A stretch of 36,929 nt of DNA. Source: Bdellovibrionales bacterium GWB1_55_8 (GTDB lineage: Bacteria > Bdellovibrionota > UBA1018). The position numbers were made by a program, and so were the translations under genes. How positions within the stretch are numbered: the stretch's first letter is position 1; each line of letters opens with the position of its first letter. The notes under the pieces are model-generated. The model searched no databases, had not been told where the DNA came from, and saw only the letters and a list, made by a program, of their open reading frames with translations. The DNA lies in assembly GCA_001769835.1 (NCBI GenBank), contig MEPR01000075.1, positions 1 through 36,929 of the forward strand. The letters run 5' to 3'. Shown here in pieces: positions 7,576 to 14,671 of this stretch.

Positions 7576-8793
7576 ATGAGATCGATCCGGCAGTTTCCCA
7601 TAGAAACGCAGGCTGTTCACGCAGGCGTCGGTGAGTATGAATTCGGTGCCGTGGTGCCGCCTATTTATCAGACCTCAACTTTTCGTTTCAAAGACAGCGA
7701 TCATGGTGCACGGCTCTTTCGTGGAGAAGAGGACGGTTATATTTACACCCGGATGAGAAACCCCACAGTCGAGGCCATGGAAAGTGCCATTGCCGTTCTG
7801 GAAGGGGGAACTCATGCTCTCGGTTGTGCGAGTGGAATGGCGGCCGTACACACCGTTTTCATGGCGTTGCTTTCCGCCGGAGACCACGTTCTTTGTTCTG
7901 ATTCAGTTTATGGGCCGACAACCACGCTGCTGACGGGCGTGTTTGGAAAATTCGGCGTGCAAGTGGATTTCATCGATACATCATCTCCTGAAAACGTCGC
8001 GCGCATGATGCGGCCCAATACCAAGGTCGTTTATGTGGAAACGCCCGGCAACCCGACGTTGGTCCTGTGTGACCTTGAAGCCATTGCTGATATTGCGCAT
8101 CGGAACAGGGCCCTGCTGGTTGTGGACAACACCTTCATGAGCCCCGTTTTGCAGCGTCCTTTTGAGTTGGGCGCAGACGTCATCCTTCACAGCATGACGA
8201 AGTTCCTGAACGGGCATGCCGATGTGGTCGCGGGTGTGGTGGTCGTCAAGAGCGAGGCGCAATACCGTGACTTCCGCCGCATTCTGAATCAAATCGGCGG
8301 TGTGATCGATCCTTTCAATTCATTTCTTGTCCACCGGGGCGTGAAAACTTTGGACGTCCGCGTTCGACGCCAGAACGAGAACGCAATGAAGGTCGCTAAA
8401 TTCCTGGAAGGGCATCCGAAGATAGCATGGGTGAGGTACCCGGGGCTTGAAAGCCACCCTCAGTATGAGCTCGCTCGGCGACAAATGAAGGGCCCTGGCG
8501 CCATGATCGCATGTGAGTTGACGGGAGGGATCACGGCCGGAAGAGCTTTGATGAACGGCGTAAGTATTTTCCAGCTGGCGGTCAGTCTGGGCGGTGTCGA
8601 AAGCCTGATTCAACATCCCGCTACCATGACTCACGCAAGTATGGGCAAGGCGCAGCGGGAGCAGGCGAAAATCACAGACGGACTGGTGAGAATCTCCGTC
8701 GGAATCGAAAACGTTGACGATTTGATTGAAGACTTGAGGCACGCCCTGGATGGGTGCGGCCGGCCGTCTGAAAGTAGAGAGTCTGCGATATAA
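7576..8793 (+). CDS. PLP-dependent trans-sulfuration family enzyme (cystathionine/methionine gamma-lyase type)
   Basis: This 405-residue cytoplasmic enzyme is of full length for the Cys/Met metabolism PLP family. Family residues are visible: Y57 and R59 in GYIYTRMRNPT (phosphate contact from the neighbouring subunit), the GCASGMAA loop at 83-90, Y112 stacking on the cofactor, D184 in VVDNTF, and the Schiff-base lysine K209 in LHSMTKFLNGH. The C-terminal SLGGVESLIQHPATMTH motif is typical of gamma-lyases. The active-site Cys of classical methionine gamma-lyase (after YG) is absent: the motif reads YGPTTT. Reaction choice among cystathionine gamma-lyase, gamma-synthase and methionine gamma-lyase therefore stays open. 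A GGGGGA ribosome-binding site sits 4 bases before the ATG. It is monocistronic by spacing. Confidence 0.92.
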   Translation: MRSIRQFPIETQAVHAGVGEYEFGAVVPPIYQTSTFRFKDSDHGARLFRGEEDGYIYTRMRNPTVEAMESAIAVLEGGTHALGCASGMAAVHTVFMALLSAGDHVLCSDSVYGPTTTLLTGVFGKFGVQVDFIDTSSPENVARMMRPNTKVVYVETPGNPTLVLCDLEAIADIAHRNRALLVVDNTFMSPVLQRPFELGADVILHSMTKFLNGHADVVAGVVVVKSEAQYRDFRRILNQIGGVIDPFNSFLVHRGVKTLDVRVRRQNENAMKVAKFLEGHPKIAWVRYPGLESHPQYELARRQMKGPGAMIACELTGGITAGRALMNGVSIFQLAVSLGGVESLIQHPATMTHASMGKAQREQAKITDGLVRISVGIENVDDLIEDLRHALDGCGRPSESRESAI

Positions 8794-8824
8794 CGGGCTA
8801 TAAAAAGATTCGTTCAGATCCCGC

Positions 8825-8853
8825 TTGCATATTAAAGTATTCTATTGAATAAT
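8825..8853 (+). promoter_or_regulatory. Candidate sigma70-type promoter for the redox gene trio
   Basis: TTGCAT (8825-8830) and AATAAT (8848-8853) are 17 bases apart in a very A/T-rich stretch, each close to consensus. This predicts a transcript starting near 8860, about 29 bases before the ATG at 8889, whose ribosome-binding site is GGGAG (8879-8883). Confidence 0.5.
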
Positions 8854-8888
8854 ATATGCTTAGCAATCTACATCATTTGGGAGTTCTC

Positions 8889-9287
8889 ATGAACAATCTC
8901 TTGGCTGTCATACTCATGTCTTCCGTTTCGTTCATCAGTTTCGCGTCTGGCGCGGAACCCACGGCTCCGCTCAACACTCCGGAACTGAAGCAAGTGGTGG
9001 GTAAAGATAAGAAGAATACGATCATATTCTTTCAGAACCCGTTGGGCAGGCCTTGCATCGAACAAAAGGCGATACTCGATAAACTTCATGCGGAGAAAAA
9101 GTCGAGTTTCAACATCGCCCACGTCAGCACTATGAAACCGGAAGATCGACAGGCGTTCTACGACTATGGGGTGCGGAGTCTTCCCATGCTGGTTCTTGTG
9201 AATAAGAATGGAAAGATCAGTCGGGTGTTTTCGCCGGGCATTCAGAGCGCCTCAACGATCGCGGGTGCATTGAGCGGGGCCGAGTGA
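8889..9287 (+). CDS. Periplasmic thioredoxin-like protein with a single active-site cysteine (GxxC)
   Basis: This encodes 132 residues from the ATG at 8889, chosen for GGGAG five bases upstream and the signal peptide MNNLLAVILMSSVSFISFASG. The mature part is a thioredoxin fold: strand IIFFQ (about 45-49), active-site region PLGRPCIEQ (51-59), and cis-proline in SLPMLVLV with P99. In place of CxxC the sequence is G53-R-P-C56, so only the second cysteine position is kept. Classical disulfide exchange by a CxxC pair is therefore excluded. A mixed-disulfide, peroxidase-like or chaperone role is possible. Its stop codon overlaps the start of the CcdA gene by one base (TGATG), so the two are translationally coupled and probably partners. 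Confidence 0.85.
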   Translation: MNNLLAVILMSSVSFISFASGAEPTAPLNTPELKQVVGKDKKNTIIFFQNPLGRPCIEQKAILDKLHAEKKSSFNIAHVSTMKPEDRQAFYDYGVRSLPMLVLVNKNGKISRVFSPGIQSASTIAGALSGAE

Positions 9288-9937
9288 TGGATTTGAGTAT
9301 ATCGAACACCGCGCTGGCCGTTGGCGCTGGAATGGCGAGCGTACTCTCACCCTGTATTTTCCCCGTCATTCCCATCATTATGGCCGGTGGCGCGGGGGGA
9401 CAGACGAAAGATCGTCTGCGGCCTCTTATCGTCGTGCTGGGGCTTTCGATCACATTCATGCTCATGGGTGCCATCTCATCGCTCTTCGGAACATTGCTGA
9501 TCGGCCGGGGACGCTACATCGAATGGGCGGGATCGTTTCTCATTACGCTGCTCGGGCTCATGGTGATTCTGGATCTGAGCGTTTTCAAGCGGTTTAATCT
9601 CTTTTCCAAAGTGCAAGTGAGCGGCGAAGGGCGATTTGGCGGGCTTCTTCTCGGCATGTCGCTGGGCCTGATCTGGGTACCCTGCGTGGGGCCTTTTCTT
9701 TCCAGTATTCTTGCTTTGGTTGGGACCAGTGGTCGCGTCGCGCACGGGATCACCCTTCTCGGGTTTTACTCGCTCGGCCTGGCCGTTCCCATGTTGGCGA
9801 TTGCCTATTCGTCTCATCTGTTCCGGACCAAGCTTCGAATGCTGGCACAGCATGAGAGGCCTGTTCGGTATGTGACCGGCGGTATCCTTGTGGTCTACGG
9901 AATTTACTCAGCTGTCCACGGCAACATGGCTTTTTAA
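9287..9937 (+). CDS. CcdA/DsbD-type transmembrane thiol-disulfide transporter
   Basis: This 216-residue membrane protein has about six hydrophobic helices. The two hallmark cysteines of the CcdA fold are C23 in VLSPCIFPVIP and C133 in WVPCVGPFLSS, which in this family carry reducing equivalents from cytoplasmic thioredoxin to periplasmic thiols. The start is the ATG at 9287, overlapping the stop of the thioredoxin-like gene; the in-frame GTG just before it is less likely. Its natural electron acceptor here would be the preceding periplasmic thioredoxin-like protein, although that protein lacks one cysteine of the usual pair. No cytochrome c maturation genes are nearby, so a role outside cytochrome assembly is likely. 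Confidence 0.9.
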   Translation: MDLSISNTALAVGAGMASVLSPCIFPVIPIIMAGGAGGQTKDRLRPLIVVLGLSITFMLMGAISSLFGTLLIGRGRYIEWAGSFLITLLGLMVILDLSVFKRFNLFSKVQVSGEGRFGGLLLGMSLGLIWVPCVGPFLSSILALVGTSGRVAHGITLLGFYSLGLAVPMLAIAYSSHLFRTKLRMLAQHERPVRYVTGGILVVYGIYSAVHGNMAF

Positions 9938-9957
9938 TCACGTCAGAAGGGTGTTTT

Positions 9958-10545
9958 ATGTTGTGTACGCATTGTAAACACCACTCCTGTCGTCAGCTCG
10001 AGTCTTGTGGTGCGGAGGCGTTTGATCGGGAAGTCGTTCGCAAAGAGTACCAGGACCCCGCGATTCAATCGGCTGTTCAGACTGCCGCTCAGCTCGTGGA
10101 CAACGGACGCGCTGGAACACTCAACCGGCTCCAGGAAATTATCGAGTTCGCGCGCGGCAGTGACTACCAAAAGATAGGACTGGCTTACTGTTATGGGATG
10201 GAAGCGGACGCTCGCAAAGTCACCGAACTGATGCGACAGAGTGGCTTCAAGGTGGAGGCGGTCTCGTGCACGACCGGGGCTATCGCTCAGGACGAGATCA
10301 ACACCGCCAGTTCGATCCATAATGTGAGCTGTAATCCGCTCGGTCAGGCTGCTCAGCTTCAATCGACGAGCCCTGACCTGGTCGTCATGATGGGGCTTTG
10401 CATGGGGCACGATATTCTATTTCAGCAGAAGCTTCGAATTCCGATGACCACGCTTGTGGTGAAGGATCGCCCCAACTCCCATAACCCGCTGCTAGGGATC
10501 CGGGATTTATACGAACAGCAGGTCGGGCTTACTCTGCCCCGTTGA
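9958..10545 (+). CDS. DUF1847 cysteine-rich putative metal-binding protein
   Basis: This encodes 195 residues without a signal peptide, so it is probably cytoplasmic. It has eight cysteines (3, 6, 11, 17, 78, 104, 125, 148) in motifs that fit the DUF1847 family: CTHCKHHSC near the N-terminus, IGLAYCYGM, VSCTTGAIA, NVSCNPLGQA and MGLCMGHD. The N-terminal Cys/His cluster suggests bound metal, and the later cysteines sit in Rossmann-like loops. No biochemical role is established to my knowledge. It follows the CcdA gene by 20 bases on the same strand with AAGG before the ATG, so the trio looks like one operon. The context suggests thiol or metal redox chemistry. Confidence 0.85.
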   Translation: MLCTHCKHHSCRQLESCGAEAFDREVVRKEYQDPAIQSAVQTAAQLVDNGRAGTLNRLQEIIEFARGSDYQKIGLAYCYGMEADARKVTELMRQSGFKVEAVSCTTGAIAQDEINTASSIHNVSCNPLGQAAQLQSTSPDLVVMMGLCMGHDILFQQKLRIPMTTLVVKDRPNSHNPLLGIRDLYEQQVGLTLPR

Positions 10546-10565
10546 ATGGTCCTCAAGAACGTCCT

Positions 10566-11972
10566 CTAGCGACCCTTCTGAGACTTCGAAGGCCGTTTTT
10601 TAATCTTCGTCTTGCTCGTCTTTTTGCTGGCGCTTGCAGGGGCACGCTTTGTGTCCGTCTTTTTACCCGCGGCCGCCGTCACTCGCTTCGAAGTATCCTT
10701 CTTGGGCTGTGTCTTGCTCGCTTTCTTGCTCACGCTTGCAGGACTGCGCTTGCGCTCCGGCGGTTGAAGGAAGTCATAATAAGCCTTCAGACCGTAACGT
10801 TTAGCAACATCGATTGCGCGAACGCCGTCCTCGCGTCGGAGTGTCAGGTCGGCCCCTTTTTTCACAAGGTACTGCGCGATCTTTTCATTACGACGATAGG
10901 TCGCCCACATCAGGGGCGTGGCGCCATTCAAGTCGCGGGCGTTGACGTTGGCGCGTTTCTTCACGAGGTATTTCACCATTGCGAGATGACCCTTCGTCGC
11001 CGCAATGTGGAGCGCGGATTTTCCGCGATCGAGCGTCAGGTTGACGTCGACGCTACGGCTTTCCACAAGGCGGCGCGCAAGACCAAGGTCATTGCTTCGC
11101 ACGGCCGAGAAGAACTCCTCCTTCGGCATGGAATCCGCTTGATCCTCACGAGATTCGGCCTCTTCTGCCGTCGATGCCAGGGATCGTGCAGGCATCTGAA
11201 CAGGTTTGGCGGCTATCACCGGAGCTGCTGCGGACGTCGGTGCCGCGAGAGGATACGCTGGCGCCACGCTGACAGGTGGTGCGGCTTCTGCTTTGGCAAG
11301 AGCAGGCGCCTCCTGAATGACTTCAGGCGAAACAGGAGTGGTGCGTGGCCAGACGATCAGCGTCACCAGAACCCCGATCGAGGCGAGCCCACCGGCTGCG
11401 CCGGCGACAAGCCACCATTTCTTCTCTTTTCGCCAGACCTGCCAGACGCTTTCCTCCGTCAGCTCGGGTTTGCCTCTGACTTCGAGTCTGCTCATTCTGG
11501 GTAGCGGGAGATCTTCCATTCTTCTTTGAGGCACCGCCATTCGCAGGATCATCTGCGTGGCGCTGTCTTCGGGGGCAGGGGATTGGACGGAGTCAAGGGT
11601 GTTTCCCTGGGCGGTCGCATTATTGCTATCCGCTGTTTCCTTGTCGACGGCTCCGCTGAGATTCACCATGCGGGTTGCTGCTTCCTCGATCACTGGAAGA
11701 ACAAGGAACTCGATTTTCGCTTTCTCCATCTGGAGAAAATCACCGACTTTCAATTCGAAGCTGCGGCCGGCGTTCCCGTTCAGCGAGAAATCGCTCGCCC
11801 CGTCTTCGGCGATGATGCGTGTTTCGCTTTCACCCAATTCGATGAAGCACCCGGTCTTGAACCCCAGCGCCTCCTCGTTCAGTGAAATATGTGTTCCCGA
11901 GGTGATTCGAAGCGCGACTTTCTCGCGGCGACCACTGTTATGATGAATTCGGATTTTTATTGTTCCTGTCAT
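10566..11972 (-). CDS. Single-pass membrane protein with FHA-like N-terminus, ankyrin repeats and Lys-rich tail
   Basis: This encodes 468 residues. The start at 11972 is chosen for GGGAAG about 7 bases upstream; an in-frame ATG at 12059 would add 29 residues. Residues 1-92 are beta-rich and end like the second half of an FHA domain (SLNGN ... FELKVGDFLQMEKAKIEF), a tentative match. A membrane helix (about 187-208) after the basic WRKEKKWW suggests an N-in topology, followed by an Ala/Pro-rich linker. About three ankyrin repeats follow (about 284-405, e.g. GKSALHIAATKGHLAMVKYL and GATPLMWATYRRNEKIAQYL). The last 65 residues are a Lys/Ser/Thr/Ala tail with two similar units. It is divergent from the MotB-like/MotA-like pair with 146 bases between starts, so a shared promoter region and shared function are likely. 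Confidence 0.8.
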   Translation of the reverse strand: MTGTIKIRIHHNSGRREKVALRITSGTHISLNEEALGFKTGCFIELGESETRIIAEDGASDFSLNGNAGRSFELKVGDFLQMEKAKIEFLVLPVIEEAATRMVNLSGAVDKETADSNNATAQGNTLDSVQSPAPEDSATQMILRMAVPQRRMEDLPLPRMSRLEVRGKPELTEESVWQVWRKEKKWWLVAGAAGGLASIGVLVTLIVWPRTTPVSPEVIQEAPALAKAEAAPPVSVAPAYPLAAPTSAAAPVIAAKPVQMPARSLASTAEEAESREDQADSMPKEEFFSAVRSNDLGLARRLVESRSVDVNLTLDRGKSALHIAATKGHLAMVKYLVKKRANVNARDLNGATPLMWATYRRNEKIAQYLVKKGADLTLRREDGVRAIDVAKRYGLKAYYDFLQPPERKRSPASVSKKASKTQPKKDTSKRVTAAAGKKTDTKRAPASASKKTSKTKIKKRPSKSQKGR

Positions 11973-12118
11973 ATTGATTCTTCCCAACATTCGATCGGTT
12001 TTTTGATCCGTAAGCCTGAGCGGTATGCGCGAATTTTGCGGCAACTGAACTGAAAACATTGAGATTCAACCGATTTAGTTCATTCAGATGTTGGCGAAAA
12101 CTGTCGATGTAAGGGTGC

Positions 12119-13798
12119 ATGAATCTGAACTACGACAGGATCAAGAGCCGGGTCGAGCAGGGAAGTCACCAGTGGACCTCCTACAGCGACCTCTTTCTGG
12201 TGTTATCGGTCACATTCCTTCTTCTTTATGTTGTCGCGAATTTAAGAAGTGGAACCTCATCCATCGTGCAGTCGCAGGCATTGCAGGCAGCTCGAACAGA
12301 GGTATCGGAACTCCAGAAGCAACTCAAGACGTATGAGGTTCTCAAAGACGACTATCTCCAGAAGGGCCCGTCGAAAGATGAAGTCGCCATCTATCAGGAG
12401 CTGATGGACAAGCTGACGCTCCTTGAAACCGAGGCGAAAAGCGAGCATGAGCAGGCACTGAAGAAAGCGCGTGCCGCGAAATCACGTGAGGATGGTTTGA
12501 ATCATTACCAGCAGCTCGTCAAGAACATCGTTAATGCGAACCTGATCGCGTCGGGACGACTCCAGAACAAGAACGAAGTGATTCAGGAACAGACGCGCGA
12601 ACTTGACGTCCTCGATAACGAAGTCAATCAGAAGACGAAAACGATCGAGCAGAACAACGCGCAGATCGCGACGATTGAAAGCGAACTCAAAGCGAAGGCG
12701 GAACGACTTAAAACGGCTTATCGCACCAGTAAGAAGAATCGGGCTTTGTACGAAAAGGAGCTTCGGGAACTCGAGAACGAAAGCGGCAAGAGGATCGCCA
12801 CTCTTCGTGATGCCAATAACCAGTTCGCGAAACAACTGGATGAAACGAAGACCCGGCTGGACGAGAAGAATCGCCAGGCTGAGAAACTGGTTGCCGAACT
12901 GAGCGCCAGGCAGACGCAATTTGAATCGCAGATGACTGCTATCACTGCGACGCACGAGACATCTCTTTCCGAGCAGAAGCGGCAGTTTGATGAGGCGCTG
13001 CGTGATGCGAAGCTGAGTGCGCAGGCACGAGTGGAGAAGGAGCGCGAATACCGGGCAGCGGTCGAAAGTCGCAACGCGAAGTTCAAGGCGGAGATGGATG
13101 CGCTCAATGGCGATCTTGCGCATACGCGAAGCGCACTTAAGAATGCGAGTGGCAAGTACCAGGAGTCCATTGCCGCACTTCAGAAGACGAATCAGACTCT
13201 CGAGCAGGATCTCAAGACAAGTATCACGAAGTTAAATGAACAGCGCCGCCTCGCCGAACAGATAAAGAAGAACTTCAGCAAATCCGGGATACAGGCCCAG
13301 GTCGATCCGAAGAGCGGGGATGTCACCATCGAATTCCAGCCGGAGTACTTCGATACCGATAGCTCCGCGCTCAAGGGAAATATGCGGCGCATTCTCGAAA
13401 AGACGATTCCCGTTTACGCGAAGAGTCTGTTTGAGGACGGAAAAATATCAAAACGCATCAGCTCAGTCGAGATCGTCGGCTTTGCTTCTCCGACCTTTCA
13501 GGGCAAAGTCGTCGATCCGGGCAGCCTTTCGGCCGGTGATCGCCAGGCCGTCAACTACAACATGGACCTGAGTTATCGACGAGCCAAATCCATTTTTGAA
13601 TTCGTATTCGATCCGAACCGTCTGAATTTCGAGCATCAGAAAGCACTGCTTCCGCTCGTGAAGGTGTCAGGGCGGAGTTATCTCGGCGCGGAACCCCTGA
13701 AGGAGCGGGGCCTCGCATCGCGGGATGACTACTGCAGCCGGTATGACTGCAGAAAGAGTCAGATGGTGATCATCAAGTTCAATCTGAAAGAGCAATAG
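12119..13798 (+). CDS. MotB-like protein: channel helix, very long coiled coil, OmpA-like peptidoglycan-binding domain
   Basis: This encodes 559 residues. A short N-terminal cytoplasmic segment leads to one membrane helix (about 22-41). Its SYSDLFLVLSVTFLLL places Asp24 where MotB and ZorB carry the proton-binding aspartate. Residues 50-385 are almost continuous coiled coil (heptads rich in Glu, Lys, Gln, Ala). Residues 395-557 resemble an OmpA/MotB peptidoglycan-binding domain: VTIEFQPEYFDTDSSAL, then SVEIVGFASP and the N-x-x-L-S-x-x-R-A helix at 480-489. Two cysteines near the C-terminus (DYCSRYDC) could form a disulfide. MotB itself lacks the 335-residue coil. The gene precedes the MotA-like gene by 9 bases, so they form a stator-like pair. 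Flagellar genes are absent, which argues against flagellar use. Confidence 0.85.
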   Translation: MNLNYDRIKSRVEQGSHQWTSYSDLFLVLSVTFLLLYVVANLRSGTSSIVQSQALQAARTEVSELQKQLKTYEVLKDDYLQKGPSKDEVAIYQELMDKLTLLETEAKSEHEQALKKARAAKSREDGLNHYQQLVKNIVNANLIASGRLQNKNEVIQEQTRELDVLDNEVNQKTKTIEQNNAQIATIESELKAKAERLKTAYRTSKKNRALYEKELRELENESGKRIATLRDANNQFAKQLDETKTRLDEKNRQAEKLVAELSARQTQFESQMTAITATHETSLSEQKRQFDEALRDAKLSAQARVEKEREYRAAVESRNAKFKAEMDALNGDLAHTRSALKNASGKYQESIAALQKTNQTLEQDLKTSITKLNEQRRLAEQIKKNFSKSGIQAQVDPKSGDVTIEFQPEYFDTDSSALKGNMRRILEKTIPVYAKSLFEDGKISKRISSVEIVGFASPTFQGKVVDPGSLSAGDRQAVNYNMDLSYRRAKSIFEFVFDPNRLNFEHQKALLPLVKVSGRSYLGAEPLKERGLASRDDYCSRYDCRKSQMVIIKFNLKEQ

Positions 13799-13807
13799 GA
13801 GAAGGCG

Positions 13808-14656
13808 ATGTTAGACCAATTTATCTTGGCCCATGTGGTGGATGCAATGTCGGCGGTCGTGATGCCGCTGATGCTGTTCGCTTTCTTCGGAGGCCTGCTG
13901 GCGCGAGCTTTGATTTACTATACGGCGCGAAGCGAGGCGAGATTCGCGCTCGAGTTTGAGAAGCGGGTCAGAGTGTATCTGATGGCGACGGACGCGCCCC
14001 GGGTGGCCTCTTTTTATCGAATCACCCGGATCCTTCTTGAGAAGACTTTCATTGAGTGTTTCGAAATGCGGGACAAGTTCAAACGCCGCAACCTGGACGC
14101 TGTCTGGAGCCTGACGGACCGACTTTTCCTGATTCAGGACGGCTCTCGTCGGCTCATTGAAGACACCCTTCGAAGTATTCGGTATTTTCGTCGCGAAGGC
14201 ATGCCGCCGAAGATGGTGGAAACCGCCAAATCGTCATTTGAGAGTAATCCTTACTTCAATCGGGTGCTCGGTATCGTTCCGGTCGCATTTCTTCATGAGC
14301 TGTTGAACATCCTACCGGGGATGTTCCTGATCGGCGGTATTCTGGGAACTTTCCTCGGAATTTCAAAAGGCTTGCCTGAACTAGGCGGTATGGACCTCGG
14401 GAATGTCGATGAAACCAAACGCGTCATGGATGCCTTCCTGATGACGATATCGCATGCCATGCTGAAATCGATCGTCGGTATCGCGTTCTCGGCCGCGATG
14501 ACTCTCATCAACACGATGTTTTCGGTCGAGGGCCTCTATTATTCGCTCGTGAATCGATATTCGAACGCGCTCGATTACCTTTGGAACGAGACAACGACCA
14601 ACGAAGTGGACGCTGTCGAACGCACGCCAGCAGCCCCGCCCAAGAAAGCGGCGTGA
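13808..14656 (+). CDS. MotA/ExbB/TolQ-like proton-channel protein
   Basis: This 282-residue inner-membrane protein has three predicted helices (about 13-37, 167-190 and 217-245) and a cytoplasmic helical domain between the first and second. The segment PGMFLIGGILGTFLGISKGL followed by the third helix matches the MotA/TolQ/ExbB channel core, in which pentamers surround two copies of the MotB/TolR/ExbD-type helix. GGAGAAGG lies immediately upstream of the ATG. Three helices and the compact cytoplasmic domain are closer to ExbB/TolQ/ZorA than to four-helix MotA. The partner is the preceding MotB-like protein. The reversed order (B-like gene first) and the long coil on the B-like subunit differ from Zorya, flagellar and Tol-Pal arrangements. 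The C-terminus is Ala/Pro/Lys-rich. Confidence 0.85.
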   Translation: MLDQFILAHVVDAMSAVVMPLMLFAFFGGLLARALIYYTARSEARFALEFEKRVRVYLMATDAPRVASFYRITRILLEKTFIECFEMRDKFKRRNLDAVWSLTDRLFLIQDGSRRLIEDTLRSIRYFRREGMPPKMVETAKSSFESNPYFNRVLGIVPVAFLHELLNILPGMFLIGGILGTFLGISKGLPELGGMDLGNVDETKRVMDAFLMTISHAMLKSIVGIAFSAAMTLINTMFSVEGLYYSLVNRYSNALDYLWNETTTNEVDAVERTPAAPPKKAA

Positions 14657-14671
14657 GAGTTTCTCGACAGG

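Noticed and set aside
7576-8793. Firm assignment as methionine gamma-lyase
   Set aside because: The active-site Cys that marks classical methionine gamma-lyase is replaced (YGPTTT), so only the broader family is supported.
12482-13123. 213-codon minus-strand open frame with many Leu and Arg residues inside the MotB-like gene
   Set aside because: The composition is what antisense of a Glu/Lys/Gln-rich coiled coil gives, so it is not evidence for a gene.
10566-14656. Calling the MotAB-like locus a Zorya defence system
   Set aside because: Only the channel pair resembles ZorA/ZorB. No ZorC, ZorD or ZorE homologue is present, the order is reversed, and the long coil sits on the B-like rather than the A-like subunit.
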